Positions 1-12,839 of a stretch of 64,000 nucleotides of DNA are shown here, one piece after another. Under the pieces are notes generated by a model. The model did no database searches, was not told where the DNA came from, and saw only the letters and a program-made list of their open reading frames with translations. The DNA lies in assembly GCA_022559985.1 (NCBI GenBank), contig JAFJTR010000038.1, positions 186,001 to 250,000 on the forward strand, read 5' to 3'. A program made the position numbers and the translations under genes. Origin of the DNA: Parastagonospora avenae f. sp. tritici 18332-5 (Eukaryota; Ascomycota; Dothideomycetes; Pleosporales; Phaeosphaeriaceae). Positions within the stretch are counted from its first letter, which is position 1. Each line of letters begins with the position of its first letter.

Positions 1-3000
1 GGTACGCCTTCCTGGGAGCATCTCTACTGCAGACACAACCCCCTGCATCCCTCAGAGCCCTACCCAACATGGGAAGAGTTCCTGGCCAAATGAGGAATAA
101 CGTTATACCACGTCCAGTGAGCACAACGAATTGTGCGCGCGCTTCGTTACTCAGATTCTGAAAACGGGCCACTGTTGGAAAGACATGCAGTCGCTCGAGC
201 TTGTCAGCAGTGATATGCACTGGTTCGCGACATCATTCTTCGTTATGCAGTTGCCGCAGCGACTCCTGTACATCATTGACCATGAGATCCTTTCTTGGCG
301 ACCCGAAACGCGCCCATACTCCGCGTCTTGCAAGGTCCGCCAATAACCTACCTGAGGTTTGTACATCACACTCCTCCTCGGACCTATTCCCTGTCGACGC
401 TCACGCGCTTCACAAAGTGGGGTCATTATGCTGCCCATGGGCCGCATCTCGATCGTTGTTTGACACTCGGTAGCTGACAAGCCGAATGAATCCTTCAGTC
501 TCGTTATTGATTGAACGAAGTGCCCTTCGTCTCGGACTGTCGTAGACCGTTCTCGATCTTCGTGCAAATCCGGTTTACTCTCGCAGGCCCGAAGTCGCTC
601 TTAGGCGATGGGGGCCATGGTGCGACATGACACCCTCTTGCTGTAGGTGATGTTGAGTACGATCACTTTGCTTTTCCAAAATCATCCTAGGCAGCCCTCC
701 AGACCCATCATCACGGCTCGTGGCCCACAATACCTGCCGTCACCGGTCGCGTATAATTCGTGCCCAGCGCAATGACGAGGTAAGCCAGTGCAGTGTGACA
801 GGAGCCCGGCTACTTCTGGGGTCTTCTGTACATGTCTGAGGTCAAGTTCAAACGCTACAGGAGTTCTAGTTTCAAAATCTAGGTCACTTGTCCGCTCAGC
901 TCGCTTCTAGAACCATCACCCACGCGGAAATCTTTCACGATGTGTCCGAGAATCACGCCGGGAATGCAAAATCAAAATCTCCATAACTAGCTACCGACAG
1001 AGTCCTCCCACGCGGAGATAACCCGCGGTGAAATGCAGTCAGTAGGTCGCGCAAACCCGGCAACCGGTTTTCACCAACAGGACGGGCCCCCAAAGCGGCG
1101 GTGGATAGCTGTGGCTTACGGTCCCACGTGTAAGATCCTGAAAACCATGTCAGCATGCACTTCGATTGCCCTTGGCACACTGTGGGTAATTGTCTGATAT
1201 AAGCAATCTTAGCCAGATCTGTTTCGTCGCCCGTTTGCCCTGCTTTAGCCTCCAAGTCTTCCTGCTGGCCCGACCAAATGCGGTCGCTGCAGCGTTTGAC
1301 CCGGGTTTGCTATCTTGACGTGTAGGTTGGGACTCGTACAGTCATGAATATGCATTTTTGTTTGATCGTCAGCAGGTGTGATAGGACCGTGCGGATGTCC
1401 GCTGTGATTGATTGGGACTATTTTTAAATCCATCGCACAGGCAAGTCACAAATACAATGTCTCTGCTCAGACGTGACAATCCTGCCTCAGCCGGTCCATC
1501 ACATGGGGTTTACAACACCGAGGTCCTGATCCTGCCGTAAGCAGCGCATTGATGACACGAACACACCGCATGTGGCCTGTTCCTTCAGACGCTGACTTGT
1601 CTACCCGCTTGATTGAAGTCCGCTTATTCTACCTACTGAGTCTGACTCCTTCATCGTGAAAATTCATGCAAGCCATGTCGTTCTTTGTTTGCCTCAACCT
1701 TCACACTCAACTCCCATCCCGTAACACTCAGCTCAGTCTCACCCATCCATCCCAACCACAATCGCATCTGGGCATCAACACACCAAACCAAGTATCTCAC
1801 CCGCTCCCTTCCCTCATGCAATACAGAAAAGTCTCACACTCGAGCCTTCCACACTCCCAAGCACGCGCGTTCGACCACCCCGTGATCCAATCCTTCCCTC
1901 AACCGGTAACAGGCCGCGAATAGGCAACACGATCGTCCCGTGCACAGTAGCAAAGCCAAGTTCCTGCATCTTACAAATTATAGTGTGTATGTGCGGTACT
2001 GGGGGCGTATTGAGGCAGCTGCCTAGGTGGGAGAGGGGGGGTGGTACCAAGGCGAGACAGCGGCACACGGACTGATGGGGACGGGAATAGATAGTGGGGG
2101 AGCAGCGCTCGGGCACGGGATTATATTTGTGTTTATGTCCATGTTGTATACGATGATCTGAGTAGGATTCGGTGCTGGTCTGGAGTGGGAAGTAGGTTGG
2201 GAGAGTTGTGCTAGATGCTGTGTTGATGGGTGGAATACGGGAATCGGTCTCCTGCTTGTCTTGTACTTGATGCTGAGGACTTGGTCGTATGTGCATTGAC
2301 ATTGCATGAGAATGGGTACATGTATGGTATCGGGTCACAGGATCAAGAAGACGTCGTAATGCGCATGTTTGTTAGTAAACTGCATCGTCTAGTTAGTATC
2401 CCTTTCTGCTGGGAACCACTAGTCCAGCGTACCTAAAAGAAATGTCGAAAGTCCTGATCAATAATGCGAACTTTTTGTCGCATCAGAACGAGTCTGCCAA
2501 CTACATACCCACTCTAAACTTACTGTAACCGCTGGTTGGAGGATATCAATGCAGGGACGCTATCAATCTCATTATTAATTTCGTATCTCTTAAGTTTATG
2601 GTAGACAACGACGCTCATCTTCAGCATCAACACGGCGCCATGACGTCTACTATTCTTATCACCCGGTCCTATCAGCCAGTTACGACACGAGGCCTGATAG
2701 CCCGATCTCACAAAGCCACAGAGTTCCTGCCCCGCGCGAAGATATCGAAACATGTGTAGGCCTGTAAATCAGAATTCCACGCACCCGACCCGCAATAACA
2801 TCTTCTCCTCAGTCTCGCCATGTACTTCAACAGTCCTGCCTATCTCTAACCGATAATTCTACACACTCAAGGAGCATAACATACCGATCACCTCCCAAAA
2901 AAGCTAGAAAGACTTCATGTCATCATCACTCGAATCACGGTGGATTATTTTAGCTCATTGACCCGTAACAGACGATTATCCGGAGGTTGAGTCGGGACTT

Positions 3001-3563
3001 GTTCCGACACGCATAGATACAATCAGTCTTCATCAGAAAGCATTTAAATCACTGTTTTCTCAGTTATACATGTTTTAAGCCAGCGCCTTGACATTGCAGT
3101 GATTCAGTCATGAAGAACTCGATGGGATGGATGTTCGAGCTGCAAGGCCCCGAGATTTTGTGCGTAGAATCTGGCATGTTTCCATCATGTGTCTCGCGCA
3201 ATTCGCCGTTAGATGTCTGTAACATGTATATCTTAAATGGACAAAGGGATGCTCTCTGAAAATTTCATGTCGTGTAAAATGGGGCTTTGAGTGAAGTCAT
3301 GATACATGTAGGATGTGAAGGCTTTTATTCAGCGCCAGATGGGAAGATGTGTATCCTGCTACCATTTGCGAAGTCTAGAAAGTAACCCAAACGTCTCGAG
3401 TACAGCAACGCGCCGACAACGACAGCCAATGTCCACGTTCATTCCCACAACAATTCAACTTTTTGTCTTCTGCAACATTCGTCCAAGCAGACTCGCACAT
3501 CTCCTGGAGGAACTTCGACCCTCCATTTTTCGACACCTCCGTCCTGCCGTTCACGCATCCAGT
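1..3563. other. Gene-poor region, no supported gene
   Basis: Only short open frames are present on both strands. They are Cys/Arg/Ser-rich, overlap each other in opposite directions, and show no domain, signal peptide or convincing splice continuity. The right end is the 3' flank of the dynamin-like gene. I see no repeat, tRNA or transposon motif here. Confidence 0.5.
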
Positions 3564-5978
3564 CTACTGCTTGATACCGCCCATCGCCTCCCTGAACGTC
3601 TCCAAGCCCTTGGCCAGCATGTCCTTCTTCGCCTCCAAGAAAGCACGCTGCTGCGAGACCTCCGGTGGCTCCGCGGCCACGAATTTGATCTCTTCCTCCG
3701 TCATGTCGGTCACGGTCAGGGGCGAGAAGATCGACTCTGGGAGTGGGTCGACGAGGTGGCGCTCGATGACCTGCTTGGCAACGGCGTTGACGAAGTACTT
3801 GAGTTCATCCTGTCATATTCGTCAGTGGGTGCCATGATGCACAAGGGCGGCGGCGGTTGCCTTGTAGTAAGCTCGCGCGGTGTCCAGAGCTTCTTGGCTA
3901 GAGAAGACATCCATGTCTACCTCGACGGCGGCGCTCATGTTAGCCTCAAGCTTTATCGGGTTGACACCGAAATATGGTGGAAGGTTGGGATAGGCTGCGC
4001 GGGTAATAGGATCCTGTGAGGCAGCTGTAGCCTCTTTGGTCATCTTTTGGTACTTGCGCTGACGAGTCTTCTGAATCGTATCTGTGAAGTAGTGGTTGTA
4101 AGTACTAGGATGGCGCAACTTGTCCTTGAGAATCTTGCGCAGCTCGTCCTTGGCTTCGACGAGGCAAGAGGCGAGGGCAGCGTCTACGCTCAGGGAGGTA
4201 AGCTTGCTCTTGAACTCGGGCGGCGCAACATGCTCAATGACCATGTACACGAACTCTTTGCAGGCGCGTGAAACCTTGTTGATATGCTCAGCGGCGATGA
4301 TCCCCCAAGGCTGCGATTGCTCCCAGAAGAGGTGTGAGATCAACATGGGCTGGAACGTGCCTGGAAGCTCATAGCCACGAGAGCGTTCCAGTGTCTTCTT
4401 GACCCACTGAATAGACTCTTTGCGAGTGAGCTGCGTGGGCTTTGGCATGAAAATCACGGCTGGCTGGTCATCTCCGAGCTGATCAAGCTCTTCTCGAGCC
4501 TTCTCATCCTCTTCCCTGTCCTTATCTCTATCGCCAGGACCGACACCAAAGCCGTACTTGTGGCCGCGAATACGCATGTCTTTGGCGAATGCCAGGTTGA
4601 GATACTGCACAACGGATCTGAAGCGGCTGATGTTCTGAGAATGGTCAACTGCTGCTTCCATGTTAATTGAGCCGAAGAAGGGAGAATCGTAGTAGCCTTT
4701 GGTAGCTGACTTCAGCACGTCATTGACACGCATGCTGGTCTTCATCAGTACCAGGCGCTGTTCCTGGGCCGTGTTTCTCTTATCGCCCAGCTTCTCAATG
4801 CCCTTGGCCGTATCCCGGAGCTTGCTGTCCATCTCGTTCTTCAGCGAAGGAAGCTCTTTGATGAGATGGTCTAGAAGCAGCTTGCTTAGGCGTTCTCGAA
4901 GCGAGTTGATCCCAACAGCTTCGCGAGGCATGTCGGCGTACCTGCCCTTGTTGAAGAACAACGTCTCGTCATCTTTGCGCTCTTCGAAGGAGAATTTCAT
5001 CTGGTTGTCGCTACGGTTCTTGAGCATGTGCCATCCACGCTCCAGGTAGATGTCTTTGTTCTGCACGAGATCGATCCAGCTCTGCTCGTTGTCGCTACCT
5101 TCACGAAGGAAGTCTGGCTTGGTGATGATGCCCAGCGTGCGGCGACCCTTTTCGTCAATCTTGCGACAATGATCCAAAATGATCTGGTTGGCGTAATCGT
5201 TCTTCGCACTGACTACCGCAAGGATGATCGTACGGGAGTTGGTCATATACTGCTTGACCAGGTTCAAGATGAGCTCCTTGTCAGTCTCGGTCTGAGCTTT
5301 GTTCGTGGCGTGAATAAGACCAGGGAGATCGACGAGAGTGCTAGGTCAAATTAGCGTGCATATCAAAGCAAGCATGAGGAATGACCGACAGCTGAGGGCG
5401 ATTCGGGCCAGTGATCTCGATGGACAAGACATCGCGCGAGAATGCTTTTGAGTTGATACCTCCCACGATGCCTAGACCCATGGCCTGCGTAGCCTCGTCG
5501 ATGACATCGGGCAGTTGGCTGAAATCGTCAATAGACTTGTAGAACGAGTGCAGTTTAGACTGCTCTAGAAGCGGCCGGTGTTTGTCTGGCGTGATGGTGA
5601 TGGTACTCGTCGAAGTCTGGGAGCGTCGAAGAATGATCTAAAACTTGTGAGCTTGCTCCGCAGTCTTGCGTGTGACATATTAAAGCTTACCTCAGTAGCG
5701 AAACGGGTACACAAGTTTTCTTTGCGAGGAAACGGAATCTCGGTAATCGCCTCGAGCACTGAGCTCTTACCGGACGATTGGTCGCCGCACACTACCAACT
5801 GCGGAAGCTCGACGATGCCACTGAGCCCTGTGCGGCGGAGCTTGTCGACGATGTCCATGACCTTGCGCTGATCAGCCGACTGCAAGGCCTGCAGCGAGCT
5901 CGTTGTGACCGCATCGGCATCGATGGAGATGGGAGTGTGTAACCTAGGCGTCCCAGCCTCGCTATCACTTGAGGTCAT
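3564..5978 (-). CDS. Dynamin-family large GTPase (Mx/Vps1-like fungal dynamin)
   Basis: This is a predicted 759-residue large GTPase that would oligomerise on membranes and drive fission or remodelling. The four exons are 5978-5691, 5637-5390, 5340-3843 and 3809-3564, and they sum to 760 codons. The G1 box GDQSSGKSS lies at about residues 65-73, DLPG (G3) at about 183-186 and TKPD (G4) at about 252-255. The middle/stalk region follows, and the last exon (about residues 679-759) encodes a GTPase effector domain. No PH or transmembrane domain is visible, so it resembles the fungal Mx-like or Vps1-like dynamins rather than classical dynamin or mitofusin. The ATG at 5978 is the first in frame and is followed by a disordered leader. 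Intron 2 uses a GTCGGT donor, the only one that restores QLTLVDLPG. Intron 3 is only 33 nt; reading through it hits a stop and removes the effector domain. The specific subfamily is uncertain. Confidence 0.9.
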
Positions 5979-6556
5979 ACTTGCGACGTGAGTGCGCGTT
6001 GCTTGGTGCGGTAGAAAGGTGAGGGAGTGGTTTGGAAAGGGCAGGAAATCTTTTGTGAGCGGAAGCGCGCCAAGACCCGAGCGCTCCAGTAGCTAGCCGC
6101 GGTAAGGTACAGGTGAAAGAGTAGAAGTCAACAAGTGCTTTGCACAAATCCTTCGATTAACATGTAGGCAGTAGTCAGACCTGTCATGAGTTGTTTCGAA
6201 TGCTTTGATGTATGGACAGGATCATACTGTATCAACAATCGTAGTGGTCTGGATGTGCCGAGCCCAAGTGCAGCGTTGGAGGTATTCGAGATGATGACGA
6301 CAGACAGACAGATAAACAAACGAACAACCGATGAGGAGAATAAGCGTACAGACTGAACAATCTGAACAAGATTGAGGTCTAGTCTTGATAGAATATAAAG
6401 GAGGAAATCGTCAGTAAAGGATGCCTATGTCTGTCTGCAAGAAGCATCTCATTCAGCAATACATCAAACCACAAGAACCATAACCATCACCAGCACCAGC
6501 AAGGCCGAGTCCTACACCAAGCAATCTATACACTATCACACCTACACCTTTACAAT
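5979..6556. other. Intergenic region between two minus-strand genes
   Basis: This stretch holds the 5' flank of the dynamin-like gene and the 3' flank of the FAT1-like gene. The part next to the FAT1 stop (about 6440-6555) is rich in CA/CACC-type sequence. No gene is seen. Confidence 0.5.
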
Positions 6557-8683
6557 CTACAACTTCGCCCCACCCGCCCCCTTCAACCGATCCCAATCCT
6601 CCATCTTAAACACCACATACCCATCATCCCTCTCGCCCTTAATTCCCAGCGCCGCCGGATGCCAATACATAGTATCATACACGACCTCGCCCTTCTCCTC
6701 CGCCTCCGCCTCCGCCGCCTCCTTATCCGCGCGCTCGACAAGCTTCCTCAGATCAATACCATCGTTCCGCAGCGGGACCTTGTTCTGTTTATTGTTATGC
6801 ATGGTGGTCTGCTTCTGCTGGATGCGCAAGAACACGGGCACCGCGTATTTGGGTAGCTTGGAGCGCGCGTGCGCGAGCAGCGCCTGGAAGTCGAAGCTAT
6901 CGCGGTGCTCGGGCGCGATGTAGATGGCTGCGCAGCCCGCGCGCCCGTCGTGTCCGGGCACTTCGACGCCGTAGACGTTGGTCTCGAGTATGCCCGGGAA
7001 AGATCCGAGAGCTTCAGAAACCTCTGCGGTGGAGACGTTTTCTGATTTCCAGCGGAAGGTGTCGCCGAGGCGGTCCATGAAGAACCAGCGCCCGTCGCGG
7101 TCGCGGCGCAGGGCGTCGCCGGTGCGGTACCAGAGGTCACCCTTCTTGAAGACGTTGCGCTCGAAGCGCTTCTGCGTGGCTTCGGGGTTGTTGTAGTAGC
7201 CGACGAAGGCGGATTCGTGGGGCATTTGCACGAGAATCTCGCTGCCTTCTTCGTAGGCTTTGCGTTTGCAGAACCCGGTCTTCGGGTCGCGGAGAAGGTC
7301 GCCGGTTACGAGGTCGCACTCCACGGGCACGTAGAGGTTGTGTGTGCGCCAGCGGTCGATCAGGCCTTGGTGGCCGACTGAGGTGGCTGTGAAGGGGCCC
7401 CGTGAGCCGTTCCACAGCATCATGACACCCTCGGTACTGTTGAAGAACTCGCCAACAGTCTCAATGCCGAAGCGATCAACGAATCGCTGCCAGACGTCCG
7501 GTCGAAGACCATTGCCGAACATGGCTCTGACCTTGTGTTTGCGGTCCAGCTCGCTGGGCGGACTGTTCACGAGGTAGCGGGCCGTCTCGCCAACGTACAC
7601 GATGGCAGTCGAATTTGAGTCGCGGACATCGGTCCAGAATCGCGAGGTGGAGAATTTGGTTCCGATGCAGAGGGTCAAGCCACTGAGCATGCAAACGAGT
7701 GCAGTTGTGCCGCCTGTGCCGTGATATAGAGGCATACAGACGTACCATCTGTCGCCATTGGGGCCGGGCTTGAGTCCCATCTGGCCCACGCGACCCGTGA
7801 GACCGGTAGCTCTTTGCGTCTCAAACGGGCATGCCTTGGGGTGTCCAGTGGTACCACTGTGCCTGTCAGCCACCACTCTCCTTACATACCCATCGTCCAA
7901 CGTACCTTGTGTAGAACAGAAATATCGGGAACTTTCCCTTCGCGCCCTTCCTTATCTCATCATCCGGCCTCTTCGGCTCCATCCTCGAAATCTCCCCCTT
8001 CAACCCCTGATCCAGCACCTTAATCGTCATACCCAACTCCCCCTCCAGCCTATCCCTCACATCCTCGATCCTCTTCCTGCACTCCGCATCCTCATCCACA
8101 ATCACGACCTTCGCGCCGGCGATCTTGAAGCAATGCACCAGCGAATCGCCGGCCAAGTTGTAGTTGATCCACGCGGGCGCCGACCCAATCGACCACGAGC
8201 CGAGATGTGTGAAGAGGAATTCCGGGCGGTTCGTCATGTACATGGCAATCAGCTCGCCCGACTTCACGCCGTTTTGCAGCATGTATTGCCCGTAGCGGCA
8301 CGCGTTGGCGTACGTCTCCGCCCAGGTGTAGCAGCCATTGCGGGACCAGATGGCTTCGTCGTGGGCGGGCAGGCGCTGGACTTGTGCTTCGAATTGGTAC
8401 CAAGGGGACTGGCCTCGTCCTCGTGCTGTTGGGCATTAGCTGCTGTCTGGGAATATGGGACGTAAGCTCCGTACCATTCTTCTCGAACGCGCGCTGCGTC
8501 GCCTTTTGTGCGCGAAGAGCTGATATGTCTTTGCTAAAGTGGTATTTGGCATCGATGTATGCGGCTGCTGCAGTTGCGCCAGCAATGGCGCCTGCAACGG
8601 CCTGGGGAGCTGTGGTGCTTGATTAGCCTACGCAGCTCGTGTACCACGGAACACATCAACAACGAACCGATCGGGAGAGCCAT
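6557..8683 (-). CDS. FAT1: FAT1/FATP-type very-long-chain acyl-CoA synthetase
   Basis: This enzyme activates long and very long chain fatty acids to CoA thioesters and, in yeast Fat1, also supports fatty acid uptake; it acts at ER, lipid droplet or peroxisome membranes. The four exons are 8683-8645, 8601-8475, 8425-7906 and 7856-6557, summing to 662 codons (661 residues; yeast Fat1 is 669). The AMP-binding signature YTSGTTGHPKA sits at about residues 227-237 and is rebuilt exactly across intron 3. A hydrophobic Ala-rich N-terminus is followed by AAAAYIDAKYHFSKD, typical of the fungal family. Downstream are the FATP-type YRTGD and FRWKSENVST motifs. The ATG at 8683 lies in a good context (ACCATGG). 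The first exon is only 13 codons, so its assignment is less certain than the rest. It may cooperate with the ABCD transporter at 38527-40800, which imports activated fatty acids into peroxisomes. Confidence 0.93.
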
Positions 8684-9752
8684 GGTGGACCCTTATTTAC
8701 AATGGAATATACAAGAATATAGGATCAGACAACAATGCAAGTGGAAATATTCAGACAACACGACGAGTGGACATGTTCAAGTTCCCCCGAGCTGTAACAC
8801 GTCTAATAAACCATGTGCATGGCATCTGCGACGCCAGCGCAGGTGATCAATTACCGATGGTTCCTCGGCCGCCTCGAAACGGCGGCGACAGGGGATGCCC
8901 GCCATCCCGCATGGGGCCTCCCCACGCGCGGGCCCCACAATTCTACTGCCTACTCCAACATCCGACGCTCTGCAAGATTATGCTCTCAGGCTTATCCATG
9001 TCTTCGCGAATTATACGCGTCTTGAGAGCATGTGGTATGCTGACTGCGCCGAAGTCATTCCGTCCGATGTAATCATCATCATTCCACACTCCATACACAG
9101 TCACAAACCCATGATGTTGGACGACTTGCGAGCAGCTTCACCAAAGCCGCAAATGATATTAACTCTGCACCAACTATCTGCATACACCGCTACCAATTCT
9201 CTCAAACATCAATTCAATAACAGCAAAGGTCCATCCAGATCCACCTCGCCAACATGATACAATGAAGTATGGTATAAATGGTATAAATCGTCCCCTATTT
9301 TTAAGTGCATCTGATGTGCCTGTGCCATCAGACGCGTAAGAAACCACCAACGGGTCGAGCTGCCAGAACAAAGGAAAGCTGAATAGTGGTATCGTGCAGA
9401 AAAGTCCAGCAAGTGATGTGTAATAGGTAACGACGAATGTCGGAGTTAAAACGCCGGTGCGGGCTAGGGTCGCAAGCTTGCTTGTATACGAATGGTAGCG
9501 TAAAATATATGGTGTGTAGGTGGAGGTGTTGAATGTAGATGCGTATAACATGGGTATATGGCTGAGGTAGATGTTCGTTACTGTCTGCATGTTTCAGATG
9601 CGCACGTAGTTGAGTGGGCTGTCGGCAGCCTGGTAGTTTTGCGATGGCGGGAGGTGAGGGAGTGAAAGCCGGGCTACGAAGCGACGCTTAGCTTATCTGA
9701 TCTCTTGCAAAGATGAAGATAAGAAATCGGTCGAGGTCTAGTAAAAGAAGCA
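8684..9752. other. Intergenic: FAT1-like promoter and RasGEF 3' flank
   Basis: Open frames of up to 138 codons exist on both strands (for example 9174-9590, -) but have low-complexity Thr/Tyr/Ser composition, no domain and no splice continuity. I treat the stretch as upstream region of the FAT1-like gene plus the 3' flank of the RasGEF gene. Confidence 0.5.
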
Positions 9753-12700
9753 CTAACGCTCTCGGAACCATTTGGCGAATCTTCCTTTCTCGCCAGCACC
9801 TGGTGCTTCAAGATGCGTGCTGCGCTCGTATAGAGGCTGGTAACACTAGCGCGTTAGTAACATGCGTATGCATTCAGCATCAAGAAACTTACATCTTCGT
9901 CCTTGGCAATCTTGACGTCCAGGACAAGGTTCCGTACTTCTTCGCACTTCGGCCAGCTTGGGTACGGCGTGCCCTGAGCGCGCTGTACGCTAACAATGAC
10001 ATCTCCCATGATCTCGAACTTCTTCCAGTTAATTCTTTCTTTGCCAACAACGCCACCTGCTGGGGCTTCTTTGCTGTTTCTGCCTACTACAGCAGCGAAC
10101 ACGTTGACACCAGGATGTGGCGCCAATGCTGAGTCCGTCTTCTTCTTGTCTCCAACAATAGTAGAGTTGCCTTCAGATGCGGATACTAGATCGCGATAAT
10201 GAAGAGGAATGTACGGGATGCGCTCTCCTGAGCTATTGTCCCACGCCAGGCGGTATGCAAAGTGGGACTTTTGAGAGCCCATGAGAATGTCGAGCTTCAA
10301 GAAATCGTGCGTCGTTGCTTGCGGCACAAGATCTCGCGTAGCCAACAATCGATGAACAGGGGCGCTCTTGATTCCCGAAATAATTGCAGTCAGGGAATTG
10401 TAATTGTTCAGCTTGCGGAGCTGTCTGGCGATCTTCATCCACTTCTCAAGCATCAGAGCTCTGTGCTTCGGTTTGTCGCGGAGAAGGATATAGTTCTGGA
10501 CCAAGTAGAAGACGTGGTTGAAGTGTGCGGTCATGCGTATTACATTTTCCAGATTTCGGCACCTCTTCTTCTCCTCCGCGTTCAGGCTGACATGTCGCAC
10601 CAGGTCTCGAGGGCGGACAGAAGAGAACATGATCCAGTCCATTCTGGTCAGCTCTTTGGCGATGGCTTCATCCGATTCGTTCATAAGTTGATGCCATTGG
10701 ATCTTCGATAACGGTTTGATGGGGTTTGGTTCCAGCTGCTGAGCCAGTCGTTCGTTCTTCTCCACTTGTGTGAGAAGTGCTTGCGAAGATCCTAGAGATT
10801 CGATGGTAGAATTGGTATTCTTCGTTCTGGTAGTGAGGACACTGTCGCGAGCAATGGACGTCCGGTCGCCGGAAAACGTCAGATCGCCAAATGACTTGGT
10901 GAAGTCTCCTTCGTCGGAATCCTCGTCGAGCACGCTGTGGTGGAAGACTGGAATCTGGTCATTCTGCGCGCGCAGTCGATCGGTGCACGCCCACTCTGTA
11001 TCGTCGTCCTGGATGACCCACTCGAGGTCGTGGATGATCTCGTTCGCCGCCACCGCATACTCGCGACTAGAGGCCAGAGCCGATGCGAACTTTCGGATCA
11101 GTCTGCGTGTTGTGGGATAAGCAAAATCACCAGGATAGTGAGAGACCCATTCTTCCAGAACAGCAAGATAGCGCAGATGTGCAACGATGCGCATGATAGG
11201 CAGACTCTTGTCCTTGCTAAGAGCATCAAATCGCTTCAGGATCGCATCCAGCAGCTGTCCCGGGGTCGCAAACTTCCGGTAGAGTGCTAAGAAGATGGCG
11301 ACAAATTTTGAATCGTTCTTGGACATTGGCTGAGCCAGTAATCGATCCACCAGCTGATCGAATGTATAGCCGGTCTCGTCGGATGGCTTCACGGACATGA
11401 TGCTCTGTGCGGTATCAGAGTCTTGGTCGTCGGATTCTTGCGAGTCGTATCCCGGCGATTCCTCGGCATTGAAGAATGTCTTGTTCGCGTCGCTTGGCTT
11501 GTAGCGATGTCCCTTTCCTTCAGTCGATGCTGGCCGGTACCGCACCGAAATCTCAGAGCTGGCGCGTTCGTGTTTCCGCCACATGTCTTTGTGAATGGAG
11601 CGAACAGCTGATGAGTTTGCTCTTCGTCGTGCCGTAGATGCTTGTGATCGAGCTGCATTTGATAGTCAACATTCACGTCCAATCAGATGTAGTGTCTACA
11701 GGTCTCACAGAGCAAGACAGGGCTCGTTTCGAAGTTGCTAAAACAAAGTAGGGCCACTCACGTCGTTTCGCCGCAATGACGGCCCTTGTCACGAATGTCA
11801 GACATTCTCGCTGTGTGTCGGCAGAGGACACGGAGCTCTGAAAGACACGCACGTCCCCTAGAAATGTTTTTGCTTTTTGCTCGACCACGGAGGGGTCAAC
11901 TTCGCGATGCGCGGGGTGCTGGTCGCATTTGCTGGCGACAAGAACGAAGGGGATGTGTGCCTTGGCCAGTGTGCCTGCAAACCGCGTTAGCTACACGTCG
12001 TTTCCACGCGCCACGACTGCACTGACTCATCATCTCTGGCACGCCAGCCAAGCTCTCCTTGACTGTCACGTCGTACATGGTGATTGCGCCGTCGATGCGT
12101 GGCGGTGCTGCGTCGTCGGCGGCCTTGGGCCATTCAATGACGTTGCCCGGCTTGACGTGGACGTCGTCGATCTTCAACTCCACGAAGCGCACCATATAGG
12201 GGATGTTTTCGATGGTCCATTTCCTGTGGCACTGTGTCGGAGGTGTCGTGTCGGCCAGGCCCAGGGCTTTTTGCATGAAGGTGGTCTTCCCTGTGCCGGG
12301 CGCGCCAATGAGGGCGATGTTCATGTCCAGCATGGTTGATGCCGCGTCGTTGTTGCTGTCCTGGAACCTGTCAGCGCTGGGTAGTCGTGCTATAAAAAAA
12401 ATCTACATACACCTGAAGACGCCCCGGAGGCCACCTGACCCGACGGCTGGCGGTTGTGAATATGCGTGGGCGACAGCGGGCCTTCGGTGTCTGAAGAAGA
12501 ATCAACCTCGCTCTCAGAGGCCTCTTCCTTGGTGCTCTCGACGGGCTGAGGGAAGTGGTAGCGCTGGAAAAAGGCGTCGTCGGCTATCTCCTCGCCGTCC
12601 TGGGAGTACAGCGAGGCATTGTCGTCGACGGCGCCCTTGTCGTTGATTTTGGGCGCGATCGGGGTCGAGTAGGCGCGTCCCTTAAGGGCCGGGCGCTGGG

Positions 12701-12839
12701 TGGTGGTGGTGGTACTCGACGACCCCGTCACGGATTCTCTGCGCGGCGGAGGCTGCATCGACTCGACGCTTTTGGACTTCTCCGAGCGTTTCGCGGGTGC
12801 AGCGGCGTGCACGGCGCGCCCTCCTCCTGTCGCAGGCAT
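9753..12839 (-). CDS. RasGEF protein with N-terminal Ras-like P-loop GTPase domain
   Basis: A predicted guanine-nucleotide exchange factor for a Ras-type GTPase, fused to its own Ras-like G domain. Exons are 12839-12411, 12360-12027, 11974-11762, 11652-9893 and 9836-9753; they total 940 codons. Residues 1 to about 150 are Ser/Pro-rich and disordered. The G domain follows: P-loop GAPGTGKTT, a YDVT segment like that after the Ras G3 box, SKCD at the G4 position and SS at G5. A recognisable DxxG (G3) is missing. The C-terminal half carries a RasGEF N-terminal motif (starting near YTFDQLVDRLL) and a CDC25-type catalytic domain (LTRMDWIMFSSVRPRDLVRHV, then HFNHVFYLVQNYIL and LRKLNNYNSLTAIISG). It ends KWFRER. 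All introns have consensus sites and keep frame. The frame stays open upstream to 12929 without an ATG, so an extra 5' exon is possible. Likely a cytosolic signalling protein. Confidence 0.87.

Noticed and set aside
1814..2338. 174-codon minus-strand frame in the gene-poor left end
   Set aside because: Low-complexity His/Thr/Ser/Pro composition, no domain, overlapped by other frames.
9174..9590. 138-codon minus-strand frame between RasGEF and FAT1-like genes
   Set aside because: Low-complexity Thr/Tyr/Ser composition with no domain; not supported by splice sites.
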